From Leptolyngbyaceae cyanobacterium RU_5_1 (lineage in GTDB: Bacteria; Cyanobacteriota; Cyanobacteriia; Leptolyngbyales; Leptolyngbyaceae): 58,168 nt of DNA. This document shows, piece by piece, positions 18,024 to 27,353 of the stretch. Location: positions 1 to 58,168 of the forward strand of contig JAAUSG010000008.1 in NCBI GenBank assembly GCA_012034055.1. Reading direction: 5' to 3'. Made by a program: the position numbers and the translations under genes. The notes under the pieces are model-generated. The model was given only the letters and a program-made list of their open reading frames with translations, was not told where the DNA came from and did no database searches. Positions within the stretch are counted from its first letter, which is position 1. Every line of letters begins with the position of its first letter.

Positions 18024-19871
18024 CTAGAAAGTGAAAGTGGTTCGGATCGTACCAATCAGAGTATCTTCACCACTAATCTGATCTCCGTTAATCACGTAGA
18101 TCGCGCCTGGAGTAATCGAGATATTATCGTTCAGCCTGATTCTGTAGAACGCTTCGATGTGAATGGGGGTATCCAAAGCATCATCGTTCAGATACGGAGG
18201 TGTTCCAGCAAACAGGCCTAACAGATTTCCCTTCTTACCAAAATCAGGGAAGGAAAGCCCTAAGCCGTAGGTCCAAATGTCATCATCACCCAACCCATCG
18301 GTCAGAATATCTGCTCTAAAGTAAGAACCAAACGCATTGATTGCAAACTTATCGCTGAATTTGTAAACAGCAGAGATACCGCCGCCGTTAACCACAACTC
18401 CTTGAGGCCCGGTAATACCGATTCCAGCAATAGCAAAAGCGGTAAGTGGGTTGGAGAAGATAGTTCCGGTAGCAGGCGCACCACCCCCTCCGTCAAAGAC
18501 ACCTGCCTTACGAAAAGCGTTGACGTAGGCCAAACCAACCGAGAACTTATCGTTGGGGGTAAAGTTGATCTGAGCTAGTGCACTGTAGCTACCATCAAAC
18601 AGACCAGCACCGCGGGAAGGAATGTTTGCACCAAGAATACCATTATCACCATCCCCATTATCTGCCAGGTAGCCAATGCTCAAGGAAATCGGCTTACCAA
18701 CTCCAAGTGTCACTCCAATACCGGAACCCCCCCCAATGTCATAAATAGGATTCCGTTGCGCAAAGTAGGAGAGAGCACCATTACCGCCATCGTAGTCTTC
18801 TAGATAACCGGCATGGGTAGGTGCATAGTCATAGTGCAGCCCTCCATAGGCGGGGACATAAACCTTGATATTCTCACCAATTGGGAATTCGTAAGCGACC
18901 CAGTCAACAACGACACTGTTATTCTCTGTACGACCGAAGTTAAACGTTTGAAACCCTTCAAGTAGAGGCGCACCATTAACTCCGAAATTTCTGAAGGGTT
19001 CTGCGTTACCAGCCGCAAGACGAACAATCAGCTTATCTTCGCCACCAAAGCTTGAATTCAATGTTAAACGAACCCTGTCTTGGAAGACAGTCTCGTTATC
19101 ACCGGGCTGTTGAAACTCATCAGTGATAGCAAAGATGACTTCACCAGACAGCTTGGTGGTGGTTGAGAACTGTTGCTTTTCAAGGGTAGCAGTACGTACT
19201 TCGAGCGCATCGACGCGGCCTCGTAGAACAGCAAGTTCTGCAGCAAATTCTTCCTGCAGCTTCTTCATAACTTCCAGGTCTTCTTTCCTGACAAAGTCAG
19301 CAGTGGCCGCTGCAATCAGCTCCTGGATTTTGTCTAAACAAGCATTCAGACCGGCTGCAAATTCGTAACGGGTCGTCGCACGGTTGCCGCGATAGGTTTT
19401 GTCGGGATAGCCCACAATACAGCCATAGCGCTCAACCAGAGACTGCAGTGCCTGGAAAGCCCAATCTGTGGGTCTAACATCAGAAAATTGAGATACTGAG
19501 GTAACCTGACCCTGGTTATTAGAACGCCCTTCGCGCGTATAACGGTTAATCTGCTCCAGAGAACTGGTATCAGAAGAACCTGAAGTGGTAGGCAGAGCTT
19601 GAGCCAGCTTTTGCTCACTAGCAAACTCCAAAACAGGAACAGGAGCCTCCAAAGTAGGAGCCTCCAAAGTAGGAGCCAAAACCTGAGGCTCTGAAATCAG
19701 GGTATGAGCTTCGACTGTAACGTTGTTCTCAACAGTCTCTGCTGCAATTGAATCTACTGCAGCGATCTCTGCTGCAATTGAATCTGCTGCAATTGCAGGT
19801 GACGACACTGCTAGGGCCGCACCCAAGATTGCTGGGCTAACCAGTAAAGATTTCAACAGAATTCTTGACAT
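18024..19871 (-). CDS. SLH-domain outer-membrane porin (iron uptake porin, OprB family)
   Basis: This 615-residue precursor is an outer-membrane beta-barrel porin of the cyanobacterial type. A signal peptide covers residues 1-28 with cleavage near AIAADS. Next is a low-complexity region with VEAPxLE repeats, then one SLH domain (residues ~105-165: FSDVRPTDWAFQAL, GYPDKTYRGN, RYEFAAGLN) that binds the peptidoglycan. A coiled coil (residues ~175-215) precedes the ~400-residue barrel, which ends in the typical C-terminal Phe (TTFTF). The start has AGGAGGACAAAAAATG. It is monocistronic with a strong terminator. Iron transport is the role given to this family, inferred here. Confidence 0.93.
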   Translation of the reverse strand: MSRILLKSLLVSPAILGAALAVSSPAIAADSIAAEIAAVDSIAAETVENNVTVEAHTLISEPQVLAPTLEAPTLEAPVPVLEFASEQKLAQALPTTSGSSDTSSLEQINRYTREGRSNNQGQVTSVSQFSDVRPTDWAFQALQSLVERYGCIVGYPDKTYRGNRATTRYEFAAGLNACLDKIQELIAAATADFVRKEDLEVMKKLQEEFAAELAVLRGRVDALEVRTATLEKQQFSTTTKLSGEVIFAITDEFQQPGDNETVFQDRVRLTLNSSFGGEDKLIVRLAAGNAEPFRNFGVNGAPLLEGFQTFNFGRTENNSVVVDWVAYEFPIGENIKVYVPAYGGLHYDYAPTHAGYLEDYDGGNGALSYFAQRNPIYDIGGGSGIGVTLGVGKPISLSIGYLADNGDGDNGILGANIPSRGAGLFDGSYSALAQINFTPNDKFSVGLAYVNAFRKAGVFDGGGGAPATGTIFSNPLTAFAIAGIGITGPQGVVVNGGGISAVYKFSDKFAINAFGSYFRADILTDGLGDDDIWTYGLGLSFPDFGKKGNLLGLFAGTPPYLNDDALDTPIHIEAFYRIRLNDNISITPGAIYVINGDQISGEDTLIGTIRTTFTF

Positions 19872-20115
19872 TTTTTGTCCTCCTCACACCGTCTTAGAGT
19901 AACCGTTCGTGCTATCCATAGTGGCTAGACAGGTAACGTTAGCACCAAAGTTTAACTCACATAAGCGTAGTCTAGATTAATAGTTGGATCAAGTGGGGTA
20001 TGTGACCTGAGTTCCGATTTGTTGGAGTGAATATCCAAGGAATAGGGAATAGGGTGGAATGTCTCCCTGAATTGCAAACCCGGATTTTTAATAATCTTCA
20101 CCGTAATTTAGATTC

Positions 20116-21747
20116 CTAATCTTCTAGCTGGTGTCCCAGCACCCAAAAAACTTGGCGCTGTTCAAACAAGCTGACCAAATCAGTGTTGAGTTTGTGATAA
20201 TTGGCTTCCTGCTTTAAGATTTTGAGGGCAGCTGCAGTGGGTAATCCATGTTTGTAAGGACGATCGCCCGCTGTGAGGGCGTCATAAATATCAGCGATCG
20301 CCATAATTTGAGACTGAATCGGAATCTCTGCTTTCTTTAGTCCTAACGGGTAGCCCGTGCCATCCAACTTTTCGTGGTGTCCATAGGCAATGATTGGTAC
20401 ATCTTGCAGCTCTTTAGTCCACGGAATTTGCTTCAGAAATTCGTAGGTGTGAGTTACATGAGACTGAATGGCTTGGCGCTCCGCTTCAGTGAGATTTCCT
20501 CGTCGGACAATCAACTGTTCCATCTCGTCTGAGGTAATCAGCGGTTTGCGGATACCATCAACATCGCGGTAGGTGTACAACGCCAGCTCTTTCAACTGCA
20601 AAAAGGGTTCTTCAGCCAGAATTCTTGGCTCGTTCGCTTCCAGAAGAATTTCCCAATAGTAGTTGAGTTGGGCGCTCGCCTCGATCAGCTTTGTGTCCAA
20701 CTGCTCAAGCACCTGGCAATGGGGACAGATGTCCAAGGTTTCTGGGTGGCTAGCCAGGTGTCTGGGATGCTCAGTTAAGTGTCGATACTTCGCCTGAGCA
20801 CACTCCATCTCTAAGGTTCGTTGAGCCAGTGCAAACCGATGCTTGACAACCTCCAACTGCAATGGATACAGCTTCTTGGTTTTACTCAAAATGGCTTCGG
20901 GAACAGCAACCTTACCAAAATCATGCAATAGGGCAGCGTAGCGGATCTCTTGAATTTGGCGATCGCTAAAGTAGATGGGGGCAAGTAGACCTGTCTTCAC
21001 TGAATTCACCTCTTCGCCCAAGCGCACCGTCAAATCGGCAACTCGCTCAGAGTGCCCTGATGTACAAGGATCACGAGTTTCAATGATTTGAACTGATGCT
21101 TTGACAAAGCCCTCAAAGAGATGCTCAATATTTTCCTGCAAATGATTTCGTTCGATTGAGATCGCGGCTTGGCTGGCCAGCGACTGCAGAATGCGCTCTT
21201 CCCACTCAGAGTAAGGCTGAGTCACTTCCAACACATTTTCAACAGTCACTACACTATCCGGCGAAATTTTGCGGTTAATTAGTTGGAGGACTCCAATCAT
21301 TTCACCCTGCTGATTTTGCATGGGTAGTACCAGAACGGATCGGGTTCGGTAAGCAATGCTGCGGTCAAAGCTGCGATCGAGCTGATACGTAACTCCCAAG
21401 GGCAAGTCATAGGCATCAGGAAGGTTTAGACTCTTCCCAGTTAAGGCGACATGACCCGCCAGGCTTTTTTGAGTCAACGGCAATACGAGTTCTCGGAATG
21501 ACGTTGCTGGTCTAGAGAAATTCTGAGCAACCTTGAACAACAAATTGGGAGCCTCGCCCCGATGATCAATCAGGTAAACGCTGCCTGCATCGCTCCAGGT
21601 AATCTCACGGCTTTTGGTCAGGATCAGGCTCAATAAATCTTCTAATTGATGAGCACTGGAAAGCGCAGTGCCGATCGCTAGCAGTTGTTCAATCAGCTCA
21701 GCACGTTCGGCAGCAACTTGAGAAAAATCATGACTGGTTATCATCAC
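20116..21747 (-). CDS. GAF/HD-GYP-type phosphohydrolase
   Basis: A 543-residue cytoplasmic signalling protein. A GAF domain spans residues ~15-205. An HD domain starts near residue 225; His232 (GHSERVADL) and the His275-Asp276 pair (LLHDFGK) provide the metal site. HHEKLDGTGYPLGL supplies the GYP-like motif, with IADIYDALTAGDRPYK after it. HD-GYP enzymes hydrolyse cyclic-di-GMP; here an extra ~120-residue insert with an H-P-E-T-L-D-I-C-P-H-C segment lies between HD halves, which is unusual. The start may be the GTG at 21747 or the adjacent ATG at 21744. No receiver domain is fused. Confidence 0.88.
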   Translation of the reverse strand: MMITSHDFSQVAAERAELIEQLLAIGTALSSAHQLEDLLSLILTKSREITWSDAGSVYLIDHRGEAPNLLFKVAQNFSRPATSFRELVLPLTQKSLAGHVALTGKSLNLPDAYDLPLGVTYQLDRSFDRSIAYRTRSVLVLPMQNQQGEMIGVLQLINRKISPDSVVTVENVLEVTQPYSEWEERILQSLASQAAISIERNHLQENIEHLFEGFVKASVQIIETRDPCTSGHSERVADLTVRLGEEVNSVKTGLLAPIYFSDRQIQEIRYAALLHDFGKVAVPEAILSKTKKLYPLQLEVVKHRFALAQRTLEMECAQAKYRHLTEHPRHLASHPETLDICPHCQVLEQLDTKLIEASAQLNYYWEILLEANEPRILAEEPFLQLKELALYTYRDVDGIRKPLITSDEMEQLIVRRGNLTEAERQAIQSHVTHTYEFLKQIPWTKELQDVPIIAYGHHEKLDGTGYPLGLKKAEIPIQSQIMAIADIYDALTAGDRPYKHGLPTAAALKILKQEANYHKLNTDLVSLFEQRQVFWVLGHQLED

Positions 21748-21985
21748 TTATCCCTCAGCCTGACAAGTAGTAGCCATCCCAAACCCGTGGGTGAGTCTGA
21801 GATACCGCACAACGTTCATCGGTAAAACAGTACATTTCCTTATGCGCACAGGGATACAGCAACCTAATTAACAAACAGACACAGTCCATAGCACGTCGAT
21901 ACTAGACAAATTATCGCGCAGGTAGAATATTAATAAAGTTTCTGCCTAGTTCACAATTAGTAATATATCTATGCCTCATGCCAAT

Positions 21986-22058
21986 TAAACCTTGTCCACA
22001 TCCAGATCTGGAGTTTTTCTGAAGGGAAACCTACAGATTCCGAGCTGAACGTGGTTTA
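21986..22058 (+). repeat. 73-bp TA-bounded palindromic repeat, copy 3
   Basis: The unit runs from TAAACCTTGTCCACA to GAACGTGGTTTA and is exactly 73 bp. It is one of the best-preserved copies. Confidence 0.88.
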
Positions 22059-22080
22059 AGATAAGTTTCTCAGTATCGCG

Positions 22081-22189
22081 CTAAAACGGTTTCTGAGAAA
22101 AGTTTTACCTGTGGTGAGGACGAAGCGGCCGTCGTCCCTACCACGGGCTATCAACTGCTCGGTAATTTCTTTTCTGGAAATCTCATAAA
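22081..22189 (+). repeat. MITE-like element type 2, copy 1
   Basis: It starts CTAAAACGGTTTCTGAGAAA and ends TGGAAATCTCATAAAG, with a central AAGCGGCCGTCGTCC palindrome. It aligns along its whole length with the element at 48518-48617, including TGAGAAA, TTTTACC, the central CGGCCGT and TTTCTGGAAATCTC. Confidence 0.75.
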
Positions 22190-22626
22190 GTTTAGAGATT
22201 GGAAAGTCCTGTAGCCATGCAGTCACGCAAGAGAAGCCACTTTCTGCTCATACGGTAGGTCGATGGAATAAATGGTGGATGAAACTGTCATTTGTCTCAT
22301 GCCATCTGTGAATAGCGATGACCAATGACAATTACAACCCTGATCCAAATAAATAATTGTGCCTATCTCCTCTATCGATTCTATCGATTGATGCACGGAT
22401 TGAATACCTGCTCGACCTGTGTAAATCTTGACAAATACAAAACTTCGTTACAAAAAACAATAAACTCAGGATCAGCAATTTTTTAGAGATTTGTGAGTAA
22501 ACTGTCTGCTGCAGCGTACTGATGCCAAAAGCAACACACCCATTCATGCATTTGCTAGTTAGCATAGCGGAGTGAATTAGCTGACGGTATCCCTCAAGGG
22601 GGTGACTCGAAGAGGGCAGGAGTTTT

Positions 22627-23543
22627 ATGACCATTTATCGAGTTTTTACATTATGGGTGTTCCTATTGGGGATTATTCTTTTTTGTACTTCTCCAGCGTG
22701 CGCTAATTCCGCTAGCTCTGCTGCAGAGTCAGCAACATTTGTGTACCATACTCGGCAGCGCCAGCAACAGGATGAGGCGATCGCCCTTGCACAAATGGCT
22801 CAAGCAGATGTTGTTTACCTGGCAGAAACGCACGATCACGCCAGTGATCACCGCGCACAGCTTGAGATTATCAAGGCGCTGCATCGGTTGCGTCCCAATA
22901 GTGCGATCGCAATGGAAATGTTTCAACGTCCTTATCAATCCGTTCTAAATCGCTATTTAGCTGGACAGCTCACCGAAGCAGATTTACAAGCTTACAGCCA
23001 GTACAACAAGCGTTGGGGTTACGCATGGGAGTTTTATGCTCCGATACTCCGCTTTGCCAAAGCAAATCATTTGCCAGTGGTTGCCTTAAATACACCGACT
23101 GAAGTGACTCGCAAAGTTGCCCGAACGGGTTTAGACAGTTTGAGTGTCGTGGAGCGGCAATGGGTTCCACCAAGATCCGCGATCGTCCTGGGTTCACCAT
23201 CCTATCGCCAACGCTTGGGTCAGATTTATGAAGAAGCCCACCAAAGTAAAAGCAACAGCGCAAATTTTGAGCGGTTTTCCAGGCGCAGGTGCTTTGGGAT
23301 GAGACGATGGCAGAACAAATTGTCAAAACTCTCCAGCAACGTCCAAATAGACTTGTAATTGTCTTGATTGGCCAGGGACACATCCACCGCGATGGTGTTC
23401 CCGGTCGAGTTGCCCGACGGCTGAACTCGCATCATCCCCGCTCTCATCCCGTGCAACAAATTTCTGTCATGTTGAATCCGTCCAAAAGTGAGCCACCTGA
23501 ACCCGAAGACACGATCGCAGATTATTTCTGGTATTCCCCTTGA
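22627..23543 (+). pseudogene. ChaN-like (DUF399) haem-binding-type protein, frameshifted
   Basis: The product is a secreted ChaN/DUF399-type protein linked to haem or iron handling. The first frame (22627-23358) has a signal peptide (residues 1-26), AQADVVYLAETHDH and AIAMEMFQRPYQ. After FERF it runs out of homology. A shift to the frame read at 23289-23543 gives LWDETMAEQIV, LVIVLIGQGHIH and a normal end. Adding one T to the four-T run at 23275-23278 joins them as FERFFQAQVLWDE. The gene is either inactive or carries a consensus error. Its 3' end overlaps convergent pgsA by 22 bp. Confidence 0.82.
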
Positions 23544-24052
23544 GGAAGTAGATAAATTGCTCCCGAAATCCAGGTGAGGGCAACAGAAAGCCAGAAGGCA
23601 ACTAGTGAGGGAGTTCGCCAGTCAGCAGAGAGGGGAGCGATGAGCAGCGCGATCGCACCAATTTGACTGATCGTTTTCAACTTACCCCACAGGTTCGCTC
23701 CTTGAATCTCAGTCCCTCCCTGTAAATTGGGGTTCACTCGCCAACCGGCGATCGTCAATTCCCTAGCCAAAACCAAAAACACTCCCCACCCAGGAATTTG
23801 TCCCAATTGAACCAATGCCAGCAACGGGGCCAGCACGAGTAGCTTATCCACCAACGGATCCAGGAACTTACCTAAGTCAGTAACCTGATTTAGCCTCCGA
23901 GCCAGATAACCATCCACCCAGTCTGTTCCCGCACCCATCAAGAAAATAACCAGCACAACCCATCGTGCGGCAGGATCTGGACGGCTCAAGCCGTATAGGA
24001 TTGGCGGTATGGCTAACAACCGAGAAACTGTAATCCAGGTAGGAAGATTCAT
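23522..24052 (-). CDS. pgsA: CDP-diacylglycerol--glycerol-3-phosphate 3-phosphatidyltransferase
   Basis: The enzyme makes phosphatidylglycerol phosphate, the committed step to phosphatidylglycerol, an essential thylakoid lipid. The 176-residue protein has the CDP-alcohol phosphotransferase motif DG-x2-AR-x8-G-x3-D-x3-D within DWVDGYLARRLNQ and GKFLDPLVD (residues ~45-70), and about five hydrophobic helices. Length is normal. It overlaps the 3' end of the ChaN-like gene on the opposite strand, and lies downstream of a 73-bp repeat. Confidence 0.93.
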   Translation of the reverse strand: MNLPTWITVSRLLAIPPILYGLSRPDPAARWVVLVIFLMGAGTDWVDGYLARRLNQVTDLGKFLDPLVDKLLVLAPLLALVQLGQIPGWGVFLVLARELTIAGWRVNPNLQGGTEIQGANLWGKLKTISQIGAIALLIAPLSADWRTPSLVAFWLSVALTWISGAIYLLPQGEYQK

Positions 24053-24068
24053 ATGAGGATTTTAGATT

Positions 24069-24141
24069 TAAACCTTGTTCACGTTCAGACCTGGAGTTTT
24101 TCTGAAGGGAAAGCTACAGATTCCAATCTGAACGTGGTTTA
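24069..24141 (+). repeat. 73-bp TA-bounded palindromic repeat, copy 4
   Basis: TAAACCTTGTTCACG to GAACGTGGTTTA, exactly 73 bp, inserted 16 bp upstream of the pgsA start. It may therefore lie in the pgsA leader. It is immediately preceded by a GATTTTAGATTTAAA heptamer tract. Confidence 0.88.
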
Positions 24142-24212
24142 GATGTGATTTTAGTTGGTTCTAAACGAACAAAACCCTGTTCGTCAAAGGCTACATCTAA
24201 AATCTGCAATTC

Positions 24213-25047
24213 CTACACTCGCGTTTGGGCAGCATCTCCAGAAGTAAGATGGTGAGATGTTTCAGTAATTGAGGATGCTCTGGGTAGAAACCGTCCACGT
24301 AGGGCATAGGTAACAAGTCCGCTGTATTCGGTGAGCAGCAGCGATACTCGTTGGCGATAGTTTGTTTGGAGTAGGGGTGCGCTGAGGTGGGGAATCACTT
24401 TGAACCCAAAGCTTTGAAAGGTGAGCAGCGATCGCCACATGTGATGTGGATCGGTTACCAGCAGAATATCTTGAATCCCTTTTGGCTTCAGCATGTGAGC
24501 AGAAAACTGAGCGTTTTTCTTCGGTGGTTAGTGAGCAATTTTCACCAGCCAGGACATGGTCAGGAATCCCTTTTTGCCTCAGCAACTCCAGCATGGCCGG
24601 AGCGTCGCCGGTTCCGCTAGCAAAAATGACGGGTGCGCGATCGCCCCACCACAAGTCTGAGGCAACATCAACCCTGGACTGCTGAAAGCGTTGACCCCGT
24701 CCCAATATCACAATGGCATCAACGGGTTCTCCCGAATCGACTGGCAGAAAGCCAACCAGGGCTTGATTGGCGAGTGCAGCTCCGGGTGGCGACAGCAGCA
24801 GCAGACCCATGAGAAGGACGCTGATGCTAATTTGGATCAGCGATCGCTGCCAGGTCGATTGCTGCAACCACCGTTTTAGGCCAGGTTGCCGAATGATCCA
24901 GGGATAGGTGATAACCATCAAAATAATGAACAATCCAAACAACAGCTTAATCGACCAGGGCATGGGGAGTTTGATCACGCCGAACAACTTGGCTTTGAAT
25001 GCTAACCAAGATGCATCGGACACTGCGCACCAATTGGAATCAAGCAT
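24213..25047 (-). pseudogene. DUF218/YdcF-SanA-type membrane protein, frameshifted
   Basis: A YdcF/ElyC-type DUF218 protein, a family linked to envelope metabolism. Reading from 25047, two membrane helices (residues ~32-52 and ~68-92) precede DAIVILGRGQRF and ASGTGDAPAMLEL. At residue ~178 the frame breaks after TTEEK. Removing one base from the five-T run at 24514-24518 (A-run on the coding strand) continues as NAQFSAHMLKPKG, then ILLVTDPHHMWRS and ends at 24213. The catalytic-type T-D-P-H-H-M-x-R motif lies after the break, so an unrepaired product would be inactive. Confidence 0.8.
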
Positions 25048-25174
25048 GAGAGCAACGGCAGCAATGAAGTTTTGTAACTCTAATGAGCAAATCGACTATA
25101 GTCTGGTGGGTTGTCAACTGTGTGTAAGCTACGTGACGATCGCCTCGCCGGGCATCCAAAACTCCAGATGCTGA

Positions 25175-25796
25175 AAGGCTTGTACGTCAACTTAGTTCCT
25201 TTGGACGATGCTGTAAGACAGACGAGATCGCTAGGCTCTGTTAAGAAGTATTGCTAAATAGCGGCTTCAATTTGAACCTGACTGCTATGAAAGCCGTCTA
25301 AATAATTACCTCTTTGCCAAATTCAAGATATCTGTTGTACAGGCGAAGCCCTCGGTAGATCACCTTGAGAGTTTCAAGACTTTTTACCCCTAGTCCCTCT
25401 TATTAAGCAGGGTGGTTTCAAAGTCCTGAAAGAAAACTGTAGTTGCAAAACCCAACGCTTGGGGGGCTGCCCCCCAAACCCCCTCCAAAAGGTGCGGTTG
25501 GTTAGGTACAAAAGACCTTGATACCCTTAAACGAGGAAGCTGCACCCTAGTTTTTGCCCATTCACCTAAATCCCTTTCGGGGGGTGTGGGGGAGTTAGGA
25601 TCCCACGCAGCGGGGGTCTGGGGGAAGTCCCCCGGCGTCGATTCAACAACGGAGCACCCTCTTTAATGTCCTTCGCCACAATGAAACCACCCTGCTGGCT
25701 TGCTTTTTGAAGGGCACTATGTCGCCCTTACCTAACGTTGGATTAAATGTTCTGGATTTTTACGCTCACAACAAACGCTTTTGAAGGAATAACTGT
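25175..25796. other. Repeat-rich intergenic region before the RND operon
   Basis: No gene is visible. Two 15-bp perfect inverted repeats (AGCAGGGTGGTTTCA at 25406-25420 and its complement at 25682-25696) flank a G/C-run-rich core with GGGGGGCTGCCCCCC and CGGGGGTCTGGGGG blocks. This is a possible ~290-bp non-autonomous element. The RND-adaptor promoter must lie in the last 100 bp. Confidence 0.6.
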
Positions 25797-27212
25797 ATGT
25801 CACAGTCCGTTCTGCAATTTAACAAAACGGCAACTGTTTCAGGGTTGGCTGCTCTAGCGAGTTTGTCGCTGGCACTAGTTGGGTGTGGTTCTCTACCAAA
25901 ATCTGGTGCGGAGGCCCAGCCCCAGCGACGGGGGCAACGCGAGGAAGGATCGGCTACGGTAAATGTCGCGATCGCCCGTACCGCCCTGCTCCAGCAGGAT
26001 CAGTCCTACACTGGCACAACCCAGCCGTATCGGCAGGTCTCGCTGCGATCGCAGGTGGAGGGACAACTGGTTGACTTGACCGTGGATGTGGGCGATCGCG
26101 TTACTCAGGGGCAAACCTTGGCACGTCTGGACGATAAAGTTTTGGCGACCTCGGTGATTGAAGCTGAGGCAGAGGTTGCCGCTCGTGAGTCTGAAGTAGC
26201 CCAAACTCGCACAGAAGTTAGCAATGCTCGTACCCAGGTGGAAGATGCCCGTTTGAAACTGCAGCAGGCACAGTCTGACTTAGCCCGGTATGAACAGCTC
26301 TCACGGGAAGGGGCCATTCCGGAGCAGCAGGTCACCAATGCCCGCACAACCGTTGGCACGGCGCTGCAAGCCCTGCGCTCGGCTCAAGAACAGGTACGTA
26401 CCCAACAACAGGCGGTATCTGCAGCAGAACGTCGGGTGATTGCGCAACGGGCGATCGCGGCTAGGGAGGAAGAACGACAGTCCTACAGCGTCCTCACGTC
26501 ACCTGTGAACGGGTTTGTGCTGGAGCGCGTGACTGAACCAGGTAACCTGGCCCAACCGGGCAACGAGATTCTCAAGCTAGGCGACTTTAGCCAGGTTAAA
26601 GTTTCTGTGCAGGTTTCTGAACGAGAACTGGGAACCATCCGGGTGAGACAACCCGTGCAAGTACGACTTGATGCCTTCCCCAACCAGCGCTTGAATGGAC
26701 GAGTCAGTCGGGTTTCCCCAGCCGCCGACCCCACCGCTCGTTTGATTCCAGTAGAAGTCACCCTGCCTAACCCAGACAGCAAGATTGGCAGTGGGTTGCT
26801 AGCACGAGTTAGCTTTACCCAGCAAGCCCTTCAGCGAGTAGTCGTCCCCGAAGCGGCTTTACGTACTAACCAGAGTAAGCGCTCCCCCGGAGGAGGGACG
26901 GGTCAACCGCGACAACAACTTGGCAGTTCTGAAGGTAATCAAGAGGGTCGTCAGAGTCAAACGACAAATCGAGACACTGGCACCGAGGGAGACCGTCGTC
27001 AACCCCAAAGCAAAGCCGGAACCGTATTCGTAATCAGCGGTTCGGGCAAGCAAACCAACGTCGAAGCCCGACAGGTTGCACTGGGCGATCGCCGCGACGA
27101 ACACGTCGAAATTCTGTCCGGTTTGAAAGCCGGTGAACGATTCGTGACCCGCAGCAGCAAAGCCCTGAGAGATGGTGATCCGGTGCGGCTTAGTATTTTG
27201 TCGGAAGGATAA
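25797..27212 (+). CDS. RND efflux periplasmic adaptor (AcrA/HlyD type)
   Basis: The membrane-fusion subunit of a tripartite RND efflux pump. The 471-residue protein has a lipoprotein signal with lipobox LVGCGS (Cys31), a lipoyl/barrel-sandwich motif (GQLVDLTVDVGDRVTQGQTLA) at about residues 90-110, a long alpha-helical hairpin (residues ~120-220), the second lipoyl half YSVLTSPVNGFV, and the beta-barrel domain. A ~60-residue Gln/Gly/Arg-rich insert (residues ~360-410) interrupts the membrane-proximal domain before GTVFVISGSG. It precedes the pump gene by about 140 bp of repeats. Confidence 0.93.
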   Translation: MSQSVLQFNKTATVSGLAALASLSLALVGCGSLPKSGAEAQPQRRGQREEGSATVNVAIARTALLQQDQSYTGTTQPYRQVSLRSQVEGQLVDLTVDVGDRVTQGQTLARLDDKVLATSVIEAEAEVAARESEVAQTRTEVSNARTQVEDARLKLQQAQSDLARYEQLSREGAIPEQQVTNARTTVGTALQALRSAQEQVRTQQQAVSAAERRVIAQRAIAAREEERQSYSVLTSPVNGFVLERVTEPGNLAQPGNEILKLGDFSQVKVSVQVSERELGTIRVRQPVQVRLDAFPNQRLNGRVSRVSPAADPTARLIPVEVTLPNPDSKIGSGLLARVSFTQQALQRVVVPEAALRTNQSKRSPGGGTGQPRQQLGSSEGNQEGRQSQTTNRDTGTEGDRRQPQSKAGTVFVISGSGKQTNVEARQVALGDRRDEHVEILSGLKAGERFVTRSSKALRDGDPVRLSILSEG

Positions 27213-27353
27213 AAGTAGAGGATTATAGATTGCAGATTGTAGATTGCAATTCTCCGCGTCCCCGCCTCCTCTGCCTTTCCCTCATCCCCTCATCTCTCCA
27301 TTCTTCATTCGTCATTCCCACCTCCCCACCCCTACCCCCAATCCCCCTCCCCC
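27213..27353. repeat. Heptamer plus C-rich low-complexity tract
   Basis: TTATAGATTGCAGATTGTAG heptamers are followed by CTCCGCGTCCCCGCCTCC and further C/T-rich sequence, immediately before the pump start. This displaces the usual close spacing of adaptor and pump genes. A frame open across it gives the pump an artefactual N-terminus. Confidence 0.7.

Larger units (their letters stand above)
21748..22626. other. 879-bp gap holding two repeat elements
   Basis: No convincing gene is present; a short minus-strand frame at 22332-22634 lacks any recognisable feature. It contains one 73-bp repeat (21986-22058) directly followed by one ~109-bp MITE-like element (22081-22189). The last 100 bp must contain the ChaN-like promoter. 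Confidence 0.6.

Noticed and set aside
22332-22634. 100-codon minus-strand frame in the gap before the ChaN-like gene
   Set aside because: It overlaps the ChaN-like start and lacks any start signal; the Ile/Ser-rich sequence looks like chance.
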